A stretch of 64,000 nucleotides of DNA from Lateolabrax maculatus (GCA_031216445.1 CM062204.1:14877001-14941000), one strand, 5' to 3'; shown: positions 35,041 to 46,960, numbered from the stretch's first letter. Translations and numbers: made by a program. The notes: a model not told the origin generated them from the letters alone.

Positions 35041-35319
35041 GCACAACACAAGGACACATGGAAATTAGAAAGGATTTATGCCTGCTGATCTGCATGTGTG
35101 TGTGTGTGTGTCGTGTTCGTGTGTGGGTGTAGGTGTGTTTCTACAGTAGTTACCTTCACTTGCATGACTGTGTTTCTTGTACATGTGCTCTGCATGTGTG
35201 TGTGTGTGTGCCATGTGCCTGTCTTCATGTGTCTGATTGAGTGTGAGTTTAATCAGTTCTATTGGGTTTGTGGCATCAGTGTGACTCACCACCTTCATGG
35301 AGATTTATCATTCTAGCAT

Positions 35320-35460
35320 TGTGAACGCTGTCACGTTTTATCTAAGCACGCCTGCTCCATTAATGGAGATGGGAGCAAGGACAGCTTTTCATGTCATTAG
35401 GAAAACATGATACGGCAATGATTTAAGACTTCATTGGAATTGTGCTTAATGCATTCAAAA
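35320..35460. other. Candidate conserved block with palindrome
   Basis: A simple-repeat-free block holding the perfect 14-bp palindrome CTCCATTAATGGAG at 35355-35368, which contains paired TAAT/ATTA cores as used by homeodomain dimers. Possible enhancer; inference. Confidence 0.25.
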
Positions 35461-36210
35461 CCCGACAATGCACAGCTACTACATAATAAGGAGATGGCAT
35501 TACATCTTGTCTTTTCAACTGAAGGGAAAACTGACAGCTCCCTGATTCACTTATCCAAAGGTGGCACATTGAACATGCTGCGTTATAGCCCAACTAAGCT
35601 TACTGTTGAAACCCTTTCTTTCTATTCATGACAACCTATTAAAATAATTAATTTCATCATACATATACTGTATATGTTTAGACATCCAGCTGACAACAGA
35701 TCAGCATACGGTAGCCGTTGTGAAGGGTATTTCACCTCTGTATCTCTAGGAATTGTCTCCATCATCATCTGCTTAAGTAATAATGTTCAATGTGCAGCAA
35801 ACAACTACAAAAAGGCTGTAAAAGGGCCTCTGTGATGGCTGAATTTGTAAGTAAAATGTTGTGTGTGGTACTGTATGGGAAAGTTAACTGCAGTGGTGGT
35901 AGATCATTTGAATCACACACTAATTGGGTTTCTGTGTTAAAAGCTCTTTGATGCAGGATGCGAAAATATTTTGCAACTAGATGTAGCAGTGTAGCATTGT
36001 AATATTTCTGTGTGGCGCATATATTTACATATTCCTTCATGGATTTAGGATTGAGTTGAAATTGAGCCCAGGAGTTTCTGCCTCTGGTGAATTTAATTTG
36101 TTATGACACTTTTCCTGCTGTAGAAGACTGAATTATCTTGTGTGTGCGCCTGCCCACTTGCACATTCACCCTCAGAGACATTCCTCAAAGCAACGACTCA
36201 TTTTCAATCT
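35460..36210. other. AT-rich non-coding DNA
   Basis: Small open frames without domains; nothing recognised. Confidence 0.4.
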
Positions 36211-36215
36211 TTAAA

Positions 36216-36246
36216 TACACACACATTACACACACACACACACACA

Positions 36247-36279
<33 letters not shown>
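36216..36279. repeat. (CA)n microsatellite
   Basis: CA run with T interruptions near 36227 and 36253. Confidence 0.96.
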
Positions 36280-36299
36280 TGGCACCTCTATGTATCTGC

Positions 36300-37110
36300 A
36301 AAAAGGGCAGGTATGTGAAAGCGGGTGTATTTAGGAGAATCTCCTCCTCTCACTCTGCAGGAGATAACACACTTTTCTTTAGACTACCTCAAGGACTCTA
36401 AAAAGACTGAGACACAAAGAGCAACTCTACAACTAAAATGTGCCTGTTTTAGAAATCTTTTTTGTGATTGCACATTGAACAGAGGGGTTTAGACAAGGTT
36501 CAAAGCAGCTAGCCACTGTGGAAACTACACAAATTTGTTGTGTCATGCTGTGGCCTTACGCCTAACTTTAAATTCCAAGCAATAGCCCCGGCTTGTGCAA
36601 CTCATACTGCTAATAAGGAACACCGTGTTGATATAATGCACCCACACTGGGTTTTCTCCAAGGGGACACATTTTAATGGCCTGGTTTTTGTTTTAAAAAG
36701 CAGTGGCCCTACCTGTAATACAGTATATGTAACTTGTTCTGATGGTTTGAAATGGGGAGAGGGGTGGAGACGGGGGGCGGGGATCGGGGATCGTGAGGCC
36801 AGTAGAGTTCCCTGTGTGGATCCAGAGGCTGAGAATTTAACCACTTAACTATCTTGGCCCACCGCCACAGGTCTGGTTGCTCTCTCTAACTGCTAAACTG
36901 CCCGGGCACGCACACCTTTCTCAGCTGCAGAGACAAAGACAAACCGTTCATTTGAAGTTTTGAAACATCTTCACTCTCCCTTCCACTGGCTGGAAAGTGA
37001 ATTCTTAATGCATCTTTATTATTAGATATTGCATTATTATTTCTTGGGTGTAGAACTCTTTATTTAGCAATCAAATCTATTTTGTATGTATTTGTATGTA
37101 TTGTTCACTT
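36300..37110. other. Non-coding DNA
   Basis: Opposing 102- and 80-codon frames at 36540-36848 overlap almost completely, a mark of stop-poor DNA rather than coding. A G-rich word GGGGAGAGGGGTGGAGACGG lies near 36756-36775. Confidence 0.35.
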
Positions 37111-37650
37111 AAAGCTGCTCTAATTAACATTTTTATATTAACAATGATGCCATGTAATGTAAAAGGGTCACTCATAGACAAACCCACAGACACCTGGCTT
37201 TTATGACCTCCACAGCCCCTCAGAGGTTTTTAGTGTCTATAAGCTCACTGTTTTGGTTGTATGGCCCGCAACTTCACTGTTCTGATTTACTGTAACTGTT
37301 CTCATCAGCTCTGTTGCCAGCCACGGCAGGCAGCTGTTTTAAGCAAAAGAGCTCTGTTAAACACACTGTACACTACTTGCCCAGCACAAAACAACAGACA
37401 CACAAAGTAAGCGGCAAAGATAGTGGAGCATTTACCAATGATAAAGTATTTCCCTTTGGAGTTTGAGGAGACCAAAACAGAGCTAAACGAGAGTGAATAT
37501 TGGCCTTACATTTGCCAGGTGACCAGAAACAGGACTCCAAATTAATGCCAATGTCTACCTGTGTCCTCTGGATGTGTAAAAAAAATACCTGTTTGCTAAC
37601 ATGCTCGTGGAGACTCCTCCTCCGAAGAATGACAGTATCAGTCGTTTCTA
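37111..37650. mobile_element. Probable degraded fish interspersed repeat
   Basis: Ordered words AAAGCTGCTCTAATTAAC, AAAGGGTCACTCATAGAC, CACCTGGCTTTTATGACCTC, TTTGAGGAGACCAAAACAGA, AACGAGAGTGAATATTGG and GGACTCCAAATTAATGCC match my recollection of a dispersed fish repeat. Overlapping frames on both strands carry no domain. Boundaries and class are uncertain. Confidence 0.45.
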
Positions 37651-38585
37651 CATTTGGACCGAAGTGGTATTTGTTTATTTTCAAATTGCAAAACCATCGA
37701 ATGGCAGATGTAATCATGACGGAGCAAGTCATTTGACATTATTGACCTCATGTGTTTCAGCAACAAGGAAATGCTCCAACTCCATTATTTTGTCTTTTAA
37801 CTTCCTTTTTACACAGAGTGGGGGTGTGTTGCATTGCATAGATTGACATTGGCTGCATGTGATCACCTTGCACCTACATGTTAGCAAATATCTGAGCAGT
37901 TTTCTAATATAACGTATAGCATGAACGACTGCCAGAGCTGGACGAAAACGAGAGACTTTCCTCGACAGCAGTCTGACAACCATCGACCCTGCATTGAAGA
38001 ACATGTTAGATCAGTTCTCTGGCCTCACAGCACAGCAGCAGGGATTAGCTGTTATTTTAGTGTTATTATACTCATGGTGACAGGTCGATGTGTTGGTATT
38101 TGGGTTTTATTATGTATTTGTAACAAAATAATATCATAACAGAGTCACATTGGAGACTCATTTAGTTAGTTTCCCCGGTACACACAGTACAGTTCTCCAT
38201 GACATGGGCTTGTGTAACAAGCAAATTATTCGAGATTGTATTATCAAAACAATACATATTATATTACATAGTTGGGTGAAAACATTGATGATTGATAAAT
38301 ATGATTCTAGTCCAACAAAGTAGGTGCACTTTACTTTGTGCACTCGCAGCACAAGGTCAGGATCTGCAGATTTCTGTCTTTTCTGTAAATTTAATGAGCA
38401 GAAACTTAAACGTTATTAGAGTATAAGAATCAATTTTTGAAATTTGTGTATTGATTCAGAATCTTACAGGATAAGAATCTTAATTCTTATGTGAATCGAA
38501 ATTCCTCCAACCTTATTATTTCTGCCTTCGAAGATAAAGTATTACTATCACTCATATGCTACTTCCTGAACTGCCTATCTCTCTC
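37650..38585. other. AT-rich non-coding DNA
   Basis: No recognised exon, RNA gene or repeat. Confidence 0.4.
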
Positions 38586-38587
38586 AA

Positions 38588-38627
38588 TCAGTCAGTCAGT
38601 CAGTCAGTCACTCACTCACTCTCTCAC
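38588..38627. repeat. (CAGT)n to (CACT)n tetranucleotide repeat
   Basis: Five CAGT units pass into CACT and then CTCT units: a short tetranucleotide microsatellite showing a unit change along its length. Confidence 0.93.
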
Positions 38628-38639
38628 ACTCCATAGCAC

Positions 38640-39240
38640 GTATCTGTATAAACAGTCAATTAAATGAAAAGGAAGCAATGAAACAAAGATATGAAGCCAT
38701 ACACACACACACATGCCTGCACACACCAACACACACGCACACACATCCCTCCCTGCATGGATTCAATTGCCTCTGTGTTTGTAATTACGGCTCTGCAGGA
38801 AGTAAAATGGAGCACCTGGGTGCCCTGCAGTGGAATACACTCTGAATGAACTCTGTATGTTAAAACCTAAAACTAATCTAATCTAGGAAATAAAGGTTGA
38901 AATACTCTTGTGCCTGGACAGTAAAAATCTAATTCATCATTGCTATGTATTTATTTTTACCTATCTAGTAATATGAAACATTTAATGATTTTAGTGCACC
39001 AGAAAAGACTGCAATTTATACATACAGTTACAAAAAACATATTATAATCCATCTATAACTAATATGAACAATAATTTTTCACATTTATAATCCCCCATTT
39101 GACTGTCACTTAAGGTTGAAGTGGGTTTCAGTTGGAATTACTTGCATGTATTTTCAATTTATTGCAGTTTTACTGTGTAGGCAATGTGTGTTTCTGCAGT
39201 CTGTGTTTTTTTCGGGAAGCATGTTATGTTTTTCATACAG
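38640..39240. other. Non-coding DNA
   Basis: CA words at 38700-38745; a repeat-free, possibly conserved stretch at 38750-38850 with ATTCAATTGCC and GTAATTACGG words; AT-rich beyond. Confidence 0.35.
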
Positions 39241-39245
39241 AACAT

Positions 39246-39420
39246 TTAGCCATGCTAGCAGCGTGATGATGATCACATGTAGTGATGGCAATGTTGGTCG
39301 GTCTGTCAATCACTTTGGTCGAGATCATAATATCTCTGTAAAGTGATACATTGCTGTAGAATTTTTGTACGGATATTCACAGTGCCCAGACGATGACTTT
39401 TCCTCTAGCGCCCTCAGCAT
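39246..39420 (-). mobile_element. Degraded fish interspersed repeat
   Basis: On the minus strand the words GGCGCTAGAGGAAAAGTCA, GAATATCCGTACAAAAATTC, GAGATATTATGATC, GACCAAAGTGATTGACAG, ACCGACCAACATTGCCATC and CTGCTAGCATGG appear in the order of an abundant fish repeat. The related copy at 47868-48100 shares its core. No coding capacity. Confidence 0.65.
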
Positions 39421-39429
39421 ACAGTCTAC

Positions 39430-39712
39430 CTCATACAGTCTACATTACAGTTTATACATTTTATCACCACTGTGCAAAAGCCTACCTCAGTATTATATTT
39501 TCTAATATATTTTAATATATTTTATTCTATTTTTTACTCCTATATTTAACTTTTTCACTATTTATGTCTTTGTCTTAGATTCTCTTTTTCTCATTTTACT
39601 TGTTTGATTTTCTTTTGTACATTTTGTATGAGCATTGTTGAAGGGAGCCTGAAAAAAACAGTTTCACTGCCAACGACTGCTTCACTGTAATTGTTGTGGC
39701 AGATATGTCTGG
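39430..39712 (+). mobile_element. Probable retroelement 3' tail, degraded
   Basis: Very T-rich DNA with several TTTTAATATATTTTATT words, then GCATTGTTGAAGGGAGCCTG, a TTTCACTGCCAACGACTGC word and GTAATTGTTGTGGC. This resembles a retroelement 3' region common in fish. It directly abuts the repeat on its left across a 12-bp direct repeat (39418-39429 and 39432-39443). Confidence 0.4.
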
Positions 39713-39839
39713 CTACTCTCCCATCCAGACAGATGTCCTCGGTACTGGTATGTGGCGAGCCATTTTATAACTGTTTATCTAGTATGAGGTGGTTTTAATA
39801 CGATGACTGACAGAGAGGAGCACCATTGAGCCATCCTCG

Positions 39840-40137
39840 TAAATAACCAAGATGGCTGCCGCTGATGCGGAAAGCTCCACAGCTGGCTATAGCGGCAGTA
39901 TTATACAAAATGGATGGTAAATTTTCTTCTTCTACAAACAACTGCACTTAAACTTTATGTTGAAAAATAAAATGTGTTTGTCGTACTTCTGACAGGACAT
40001 ACCTCATGACAGGATGAAGTTTTGTGTATTCTGATTGGTTGTCTGGGCCTGTTGATAACGCAGCTTGGAAATAAAAAATGAACTGAGGTTCCATACTAAT
40101 ACGCATTTGCAAATTAGTCTGGCAATGCCAGGCTAAC
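39840..40137 (-). mobile_element. Dispersed fish repeat, copy B
   Basis: The minus strand starts GTTAGCCTGGCATTGCCAG at 40137 and follows copy A (21632-21848) word for word with substitutions and small indels down to CAGTTGTTTGTAG near 39933. It then extends through a GCCGCTATAGCCAGCTGTGG word and GGCAGCCATCTTGG to about 39840. It keeps more of the element than copy A. Confidence 0.8.
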
Positions 40138-40408
40138 GATCACGGGGTCTGTCTGCAAAAAAGACTGTTTTCCTTCATTAACTGTATTCAAACTGGACTG
40201 AAGACCTAATATTTAGCACATCCCTGAGTACTGAGCAGTCACACTCAGACACTTGTAAGTACATCGCTCTTCTTGCAGACCTTTGAAAGTCCTCGGAGTG
40301 GAGACTCAGTAATTCAAAGGCCACTTGGACTCCAGCTAAACTGAAAACAGTCAAGAGGAAGCCAGCTCACTTGTTTGTGCATTGCAGTTTGTCAGTATGA
40401 AGTTACAG

Positions 40409-40440
40409 GTGTGTGTGTGTCTGTGTGTGTGTGTGTGTGT
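40409..40440. repeat. (TG)n microsatellite
   Basis: TG run with one TC interruption. Confidence 0.95.
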
Positions 40441-40679
40441 TTGATATTTATACAGATACAAGAGAGGGAGAGAGAGGGGGAGACAGAAAGAGAAACCTGA
40501 AGTCAACTGGCAAAGTGAAACAGCACAGCCCACAGTTGGAACTAATAAGTTCAACTTCTGCACGGTACCTGTCTGTATGTATTTTTCAGCTGAACAGCAC
40601 TCCACTCAACCATGTCAACCTGAACATGGCTGAAATTTGTTTCCAGTCAGAAGTCCTTCCCATGAACAGTTTTTGATTG

Positions 40680-42600
40680 TGTTCCATTAAAAATTAATTT
40701 AAATCATTTCTGACAGCAATAAACATGCAGCAGAAAAAAACATTTATGCGCAGAGTTATGAAAATACTGCACTTTTTCATCCTTGGTTATGAAAATACTG
40801 CACACACTGCAGTTAGAAATACTGTAATAAGATGCTCCATTAGTTTGTCAGTGCTAGTGGCAATATGTAGCAGAGAAGTGAGAGGTATAAACTGGTGGTA
40901 ATTGAATACCAGGATCCCAGTGGGAAGATGAAGGGTAGCCATGCTATTACACAGAATTAGCCACCCTCTCCCACAGGAGCACACGTTTAGACACTGTGCA
41001 CACAAGTGCTTGTGTGTGTGTGGATATGTGTGTGGAGGACCTGCATTTGTCGATGTGTATGTATATGTCCATTTGCACTCTCTAAAACCCATCACACTGA
41101 GAGAGTTAAATTTCATACCTTCAGCTTCATTTTGACATTACTTTTCATGAATAACCTATCAATGATTAATAAACATTCATAAATTAAAGGATTGGGTTTC
41201 CATTTAAAGAGCTGAGATCCAAGGCGGGTTGTGTGCGTGTGCAAACAGCGAGGGAGGCAGGTGAGTTAAAGAGCACAGAAAACATGGAATACTCTTGAAA
41301 GCAGAGTATTAAAGGTCAAAGACAAATACAACAATTACAGATGAGAGAATTAAGCGAGGAGGGAGGAAGGATGGAGAGAGGCATGAGGCCAAGGCCAGTT
41401 TGGATGAAGGTAAATTATTGCATTATTCAATCCAGTTAGGTGATTCCTTTTGCACCCGCGTAACTGAGTGCCAAATTTCTAATGGATGGGTGTGTGCGTG
41501 TCTGTTTGCATTTGTGTTAATGCTGGCACATTCTAAAGAAGCTAAAATAGGTTGTCTTTTACTTCCAGTATTAAAAGCCTATAATTAGCTCGAGCAGAAG
41601 GACATTACAAGCTGTTATGGCCTAGGATGGATGGATGGATTAGACATTTGGATGGGATGCATGCTTGAATAGAGTATTTGATGGACATATTGTGTGAATG
41701 GGCAATCTAGAGGAATGATTATATGAATAAATTAATGAATGTGGAGGACTTGTATGTAGAAATTGATTAGTGAGTAAGACTTGTGTATTGCTGACATTCA
41801 AGCACAAGCAAAAATGCATGTCATTTGTTAAACATGTAAATGTACTGTATCAGTCCATCTAATATGTATGCCCTTTGTTGAACTTGCCTTGATAATATGT
41901 TTTTAATCACAACATTTTCAATGCAATTCATTTTCAATCTTATTCATTTGATTTACACAGGTCTTTCCAGTGTAACTGATATTACTGGAAACAGTTAACA
42001 TTAACCCTAATTCTTGGTTCGACCTTCATCCTTCCTGAACATTCCTGTGGATTTCATACTACCAGAGAGGCAGTTTTTACTTAACATGTGTCGAGTCATT
42101 GTAGTGTATCTAGCATCTACAACATTTCAGCTAAACGTTTTGCTTGATAAAGCATAAAATCGCCATCATTTTGTGAATCAAAAGTAGTGTAAACCAGACA
42201 CAGACACTACAAGTGAAGAGAGGATTTGCATGAAAATCAACTCTGTCTCCAGCAGACATACTGTATTTATAACTTTAGCAGACAGTATACATGCAGTATG
42301 GTAATGAGGCACTGCGACATTGTCAGTTGAAGACAGCCAAAGTTATGTTTTACTGTCCCTCTTGCCTTCCCTTTTATAAAATATGTGCTGAAAAAAAAAA
42401 AGAAAGAAAGAAAACCTGTCTGTCTGTAGCTCTCTCAGATAGTCAAACTGCTAAACATTTGAGATACCAAACTGTAACACAAAGAAACTATTAGAGTTTG
42501 GAACTGAGTTTTTACATCTGGCCGTACATTATTTCTTTTGACATGTCTAATATTCCACTATTAACTATATAATCAGTGAAAGTTTTAGTTTTAGTCAAAA
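40680..42600. other. AT-rich non-coding DNA
   Basis: Includes a GGAT tetranucleotide patch at about 41626-41640, ATTAA-rich sequence at 41135-41200 and a short A-GAAA run near 42390-42412. No exon recognised. Confidence 0.4.
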
Positions 42601-42653
42601 TATAATGCAAAACTACCAATAAAGTGATTTTCAAAATGTGTATTTATGTATTT

Positions 42654-42669
42654 ACCTCCGGCAGGAGGT
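42654..42669. mobile_element. Inverted-repeat core of a fish repeat
   Basis: ACCTCCGGCAGGAGGT is a short hairpin (6-bp arms). It resembles the ACCTCC...GGAGGT core found in a dispersed fish repeat; sequence on either side is too diverged to set borders. Confidence 0.35.
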
Positions 42670-44030
42670 GGAATACCTAAAGGCCTCAGAGCACCAGAAA
42701 TATATGAAATCCTGATTGTGTGCATGGAGTATTATTTCTTTTATTTTTCTAAACAGAATTCATACTGTATGTAGTGGTCTCCTCTTTGATTTCAAAGCTG
42801 TTCATTTATTCATTTTGATTTCTAATTTGCATTTAACTGTGTTTGCGATTACTCACTCTCCTCGGAAATCTTGTAGGAAGAAGGTTCTAGCATTTAAAGA
42901 GTATTCTTTATGTCCAGTATTTATTTGATTGATCATTTGATACATTTGGGTATATCATTCAAATTAACAAACCAAGTTAGATCTGCTGTGTATTTTCAGA
43001 TTCTCACTTTTATGTTATCCTAAAAGCATCAAGATGCATACCAAATATGTCGACTACAGACATGATTTTGGAACAAATCCCCTCGTCACATACCGAAGTA
43101 GACAGAGAGTCGTTAAAACCCCCAAAATGTTATAGGACCACTTTAAAGGAATATTACCAAAGAATGATTATCTAAAAAATCAGTCATTAACCTGGACCGT
43201 TGGATGATTTATTCACTTTTTTTATGGACAGCAGGGCCTCTGAAAGTGGTAGCAACACCTAGGCAGACAGGGATGTATTTTACAAACCTAGTTAGAAGTT
43301 AGGGGTTGACACTTTGTCAAAAATACTTGTGTTTGGGAAATATTAGGGATACAACAGGATGTAACTGACACTTCGATCACCCTGCTTTGATAATCTTTTA
43401 TGGATATCTTTATATTGTTGCTGTTATAAATGGGTCAACTTTCTGTATGAGAAGAAAGTTTAAAATCTCCATTAAAGATATGTGTTCAGGCTTTTTTCAT
43501 ACTTCATTTGCAGTTTATTCTTTTTGAAGGGAGGCCTCCTCTGAGATAGAGAAGCCAAGAGCAGTGCTGGAGTAAAAAAATTAATTATGATAAAATACCT
43601 CTAAACTGACAACTTGCTGAGCAGTGTTTTGGTATATTAAAGGCAAACATAATGCCCAGCCAATATGTCAAATGCATGCTATTGTCCATTACAAAAACAA
43701 ACAAACTAGTTCCCCTGAGCAAATAGCAAGATGCACTTTGTTGAAACCATTGTTGTTTTATGTTATCAGATTTTCTTTTATCTGCTTTTATGAGTTATTG
43801 CCTTAAATATTGTTGTTTAGAAACCAAGCCACTAGAGACCAATTTTATGTATATATTTTCATCAGAAACTGGAAAGAGTTGGGTGATTATGCAGTGGGTT
43901 TCTCAAACGGGAACTGAAGCAGATGACACAGCTATAATTTGGTCTCTCAGATGCTCCATCGACAGTCTCAGCACACACTCTGCCTCTCTGTCACTGATGG
44001 AGAGTCACGACTTCTCAAGTTGAAGAAATA
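42670..44030. other. AT-rich non-coding DNA
   Basis: Includes a word set near 43105-43150 (AAACCCCCAAAATGTTATAG, ACCACTTTAAAGGAATA) that looks repeat-derived. No exon supported. Confidence 0.4.
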
Positions 44031-44036
44031 TGCCAA

Positions 44037-44052
44037 CACACACACACATGCA

Positions 44053-44088
<36 letters not shown>

Positions 44089-44096
44089 CACACACT
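44037..44096. repeat. (CA)n microsatellite
   Basis: CA run with TG and AG interruptions. Confidence 0.96.
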
Positions 44097-44224
44097 TGCA
44101 GAAACACTCACACATGCACACATAACTTTTGTGTCTGTTTGAGCTTTTTGAATTAAAGAGCTTCCACAAACACACACAGATAACGCTCACACACACATAA
44201 ACACAAATGCACACATACATTTTT

Positions 44225-44770
44225 AAAAGCTCGGAATCATGAAACCACATAATGAATAGTAATCATAGGCATTTCCATAACGCAAAACATAATCCCTGAT
44301 GAAAATTCAGACGAAGAAATGAATTATAGAGGGGAAAAACAGCCGAGCACCAAAACAAGTGCAATAATGTAATGAATGATAATGTGAAGGAAAATGACAG
44401 GAGGACGGCAGTTAAAGTCAGTAGTGATGCTTGTGGGTGGAGGATAGTTGTACATGCGTGTGCACATGTGTGCATGTAGGCATTCGCCCAACATTTATGC
44501 TTTTATGTATCATAGAAATACAAGCATAATTTCCTGACAGTATGCCTTTAAATGTTCATCTGCATGCAGAGGTGTGTGTGTCTGAATGTGTGAGTGTGTG
44601 TGTACGCGCGTGTATGTAATCTAACGGTTTATGCAGTGAAGTTAGAGCTTATTAAAGGGAGTGTAAAGCAGAGAGAGTGTAATTACCAAACATAAATGAG
44701 AAGCTCTCACCCAATGCATTAAATTACCCTGAGAGAGGAATGCACGCTGATAATTGGACTTTCTCATCTT
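44225..44770. other. Two candidate conserved non-coding blocks
   Basis: The stretches 44225-44400 and 44625-44765 are largely free of simple repeats and carry ATAATGAATAGTAATC, TAATGAATGATAATG, GTGTAATTACC and CTGATAATTGG words. They are separated by TG-rich DNA. Composition suggests regulatory elements; no alignment available. Confidence 0.22.
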
Positions 44771-44820
44771 TGTGTGTGTGTGTGTGTGTGTGTGCGTGTG
44801 TGTGTTTGAGAGAGAGAGAG
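44771..44820. repeat. (TG)n followed by (GA)n
   Basis: TG run to about 44805 then a short GA run, a compound microsatellite. Confidence 0.95.
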
Positions 44821-45052
44821 ACAGTGAGAGACAGAGTATGTGTGTGTGCATGTGGACACGGGGATGAAAACCATCTAAAGTTAAAAGATGTTCGCGATTT
44901 TGTACTTGCGTCTGAGTGTGCGTCAGAGTTTGTGTGTGTGTGCACGTGTGTGTATCTGATGTCCTTCCTATCTGGAAGAAACCTTCCAGGGTGATAAATC
45001 CGTTGATGCTCCAGTTGTGACAAACCATGGTACACTTTAGGCTTCACCTCCG

Positions 45053-45053
<1 letters not shown>

Positions 45054-45104
<51 letters not shown>
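45054..45104. repeat. (TG)n microsatellite
   Basis: Pure TG run of about 25 units. Confidence 0.97.
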
Positions 45105-45107
<3 letters not shown>

Positions 45108-45494
45108 CGTCTCTGCTTGTGAAAACCAAACATTTTGTGTGAAAAACAAACTAATACATACTGTATATCCACCCACATATATGTATAAATTAAAAGGTTG
45201 TGCCTTATACACAATGTTTTGTGTATTCCTTTGTGTATGAGTGTTCGGTGTAAATGTGTGTGAGAGATTAATTGTGTATTGGTGTTAGAATGTCAGCGGA
45301 AATGGGAGCTTGTGTGTCCCGGGAATGTTTGTGATAAAGACTGATTGTCTATCGATATATGTGAGACCTGGCATAAATTCAGCCATGTGTGCGGCTATGT
45401 GTGGCCGGAGATATGTATACTGAATTTCTGAGTGCGTGTGCATGTGTGTGTGCATGTGTGTGTGTTACTCCCTGTTGTGTGTCCCTGAGTGCTC

Positions 45495-45633
45495 CTCCTA
45501 CTCCCCTCTCTTTCCTCTGCACTGTCCTTGCAGTGTCCTTCTCTCTGCCTCTCTCCATCCTATTCTCTCGCCATCTCCATCTCCCGGCCTTGCTCTCTCT
45601 GCCTCTCCATGTCTTCTTTACGCTCGCATCCCC

Positions 45634-45678
<45 letters not shown>

Positions 45679-45760
45679 GCACGCACACACACACACCCTT
45701 CCTCTTTGCGTTCCACTCTTTCCCCCCTTCCTTCTCCCTCTTTCTCTCTAACTTTCTGTA
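45495..45760. repeat. C/T-rich tract with (CT)n-(CA)n core
   Basis: Pyrimidine-rich DNA with a CT run at 45636-45668 running directly into a CA/CG run to 45696. Three overlapping plus frames and one minus frame across it are compositional. The tract ends in CTTTCTGTACCAG at 45763, an acceptor-like sequence, but no exon is supported after it. Confidence 0.85.
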
Positions 45761-45993
45761 CCAGGGGAATAACATGCTTCAGAGCTTTCAGATGGAGACA
45801 GCGAGGGTAGCTCCAATCAGAACTGCACCAGACCTTTTAAGTAAACACAGCAGCAATGGTAGCACACAGATACATGCACACGCACACACTCCCACAAAGT
45901 AACACGGTCCAATGCACACACATGTGCACACACACACACAAGAACACATAAAGGGAGGTTTGTGAGGGAAAACTCAGCTACATGTGAACCTGG

Positions 45994-45998
45994 AAAAA

Positions 45999-46046
<48 letters not shown>
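45994..46046. repeat. Poly-A then (AT)n
   Basis: Thirteen A followed by about twenty AT units. Confidence 0.96.
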
Positions 46047-46049
<3 letters not shown>

Positions 46050-46079
46050 CCTTAAAAATCTGGAGCGCAGGGCAGATAC

Positions 46080-46400
46080 CAGTACAGAGGGAGAAAGATG
46101 AAACAAGCTGTCAGAGAAGAAAACTTGGAGCAGATTAGAAGAGAAAGACAAGAGAGAGGCAGCATTGGGCAAAGCAAACAGAAGCAGAGAAAAGGCCTGC
46201 TTGAGAGGAGAATATAAAGAGAAATAAAACAAGGTAAACACTCTTAGCCAGACTGACCAATGGAAGCAGACAGAAACACACAGAAGCAGTGAAATGGGGA
46301 TAATGGGGATAGAAAGATGGGCATTAAAGTAGACAGCACACAGAGCAGAGTGACAGACTGACAGAGGGATAAACCGACAGAGACACAGCGAAGGGGTTAG
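46080..46400. repeat. Purine-rich tract (plus strand G/A)
   Basis: GAGA/AGAAA-rich plus strand; the 136-codon minus frame over it is serine/leucine/phenylalanine-rich and compositional. Confidence 0.5.
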
Positions 46401-46439
46401 TTTGCTAAATGGGTCTGCTTGATAATTGTGTTCTGTGAC

Positions 46440-46580
46440 AGCTGACAGTAGCGCCACTTAATTAAAGCCAAGCAGGAAATGACTATTTATAGAAGCTCCA
46501 TCCCATCAGCACTAAATGACATGGTGTTTTATTTCCCTGCAACGACTGGCCACAAAACGCTGACTTTATTTAATTCGATA
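46440..46580. other. Candidate conserved non-coding block
   Basis: Repeat-free stretch with CCACTTAATTAAAGCC, CTATTTATAGAAGC and TTTATTTAATTCGATAAG. Composition of a possible enhancer; inference. Confidence 0.2.
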
Positions 46581-46719
46581 AGTGTGTGTTCAGAGGGGAG
46601 GGGAGGGCAGGAGGGTGGTGTGTATATGTGTGTGTACGTTGGCCCGTGTGTAGTGGTGGGGGGAGCCAGTGGGAGGAGTCTGCGCATGTGTGATTCTGTT
46701 TCGGCGTGTAATCTGTAGG

Positions 46720-46721
<2 letters not shown>

Positions 46722-46780
<59 letters not shown>
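46722..46780. repeat. (TG)n microsatellite
   Basis: Pure TG run of nearly 30 units. Confidence 0.97.
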
Positions 46781-46781
<1 letters not shown>

Positions 46782-46867
46782 GAAAGCTATATCTATATAA
46801 AGAAAAAAATCAGCATTATTATATAAATTTGCCCCAGGCAATTGAAAGCAAGCACTATATCCACTCA

Positions 46868-46960
46868 ACACACACACACACAGACACACACTAACACACT
46901 CCTACAAAACACATGCGCAAGCTCGCACAGTCACACACACACTTACACACACACAGACAT
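46868..46960. repeat. Interrupted CA-rich tract
   Basis: Several short CA runs separated by GA, TA and CTCG words. Confidence 0.85.

Noticed and set aside
36760..36910. Possible minus-strand tRNA-derived SINE
   Set aside because: AAGTGGTTAAATTCTCA resembles an A box, but the B box is poor and no SINE body follows; too weak to annotate.
38588..38627. CRISPR-like regular repeats
   Set aside because: A tetranucleotide microsatellite without spacers; no CRISPR array occurs in this eukaryotic window.
44724..45212. 162-codon minus-strand open frame
   Set aside because: Composed largely of HTHTHT from two TG microsatellites; compositional only.
45764..45900. Exon after the acceptor-like CTTTCTGTACCAG
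   Set aside because: The acceptor is expected by chance at the end of any C/T tract; no donor follows and the frame runs into CA words.
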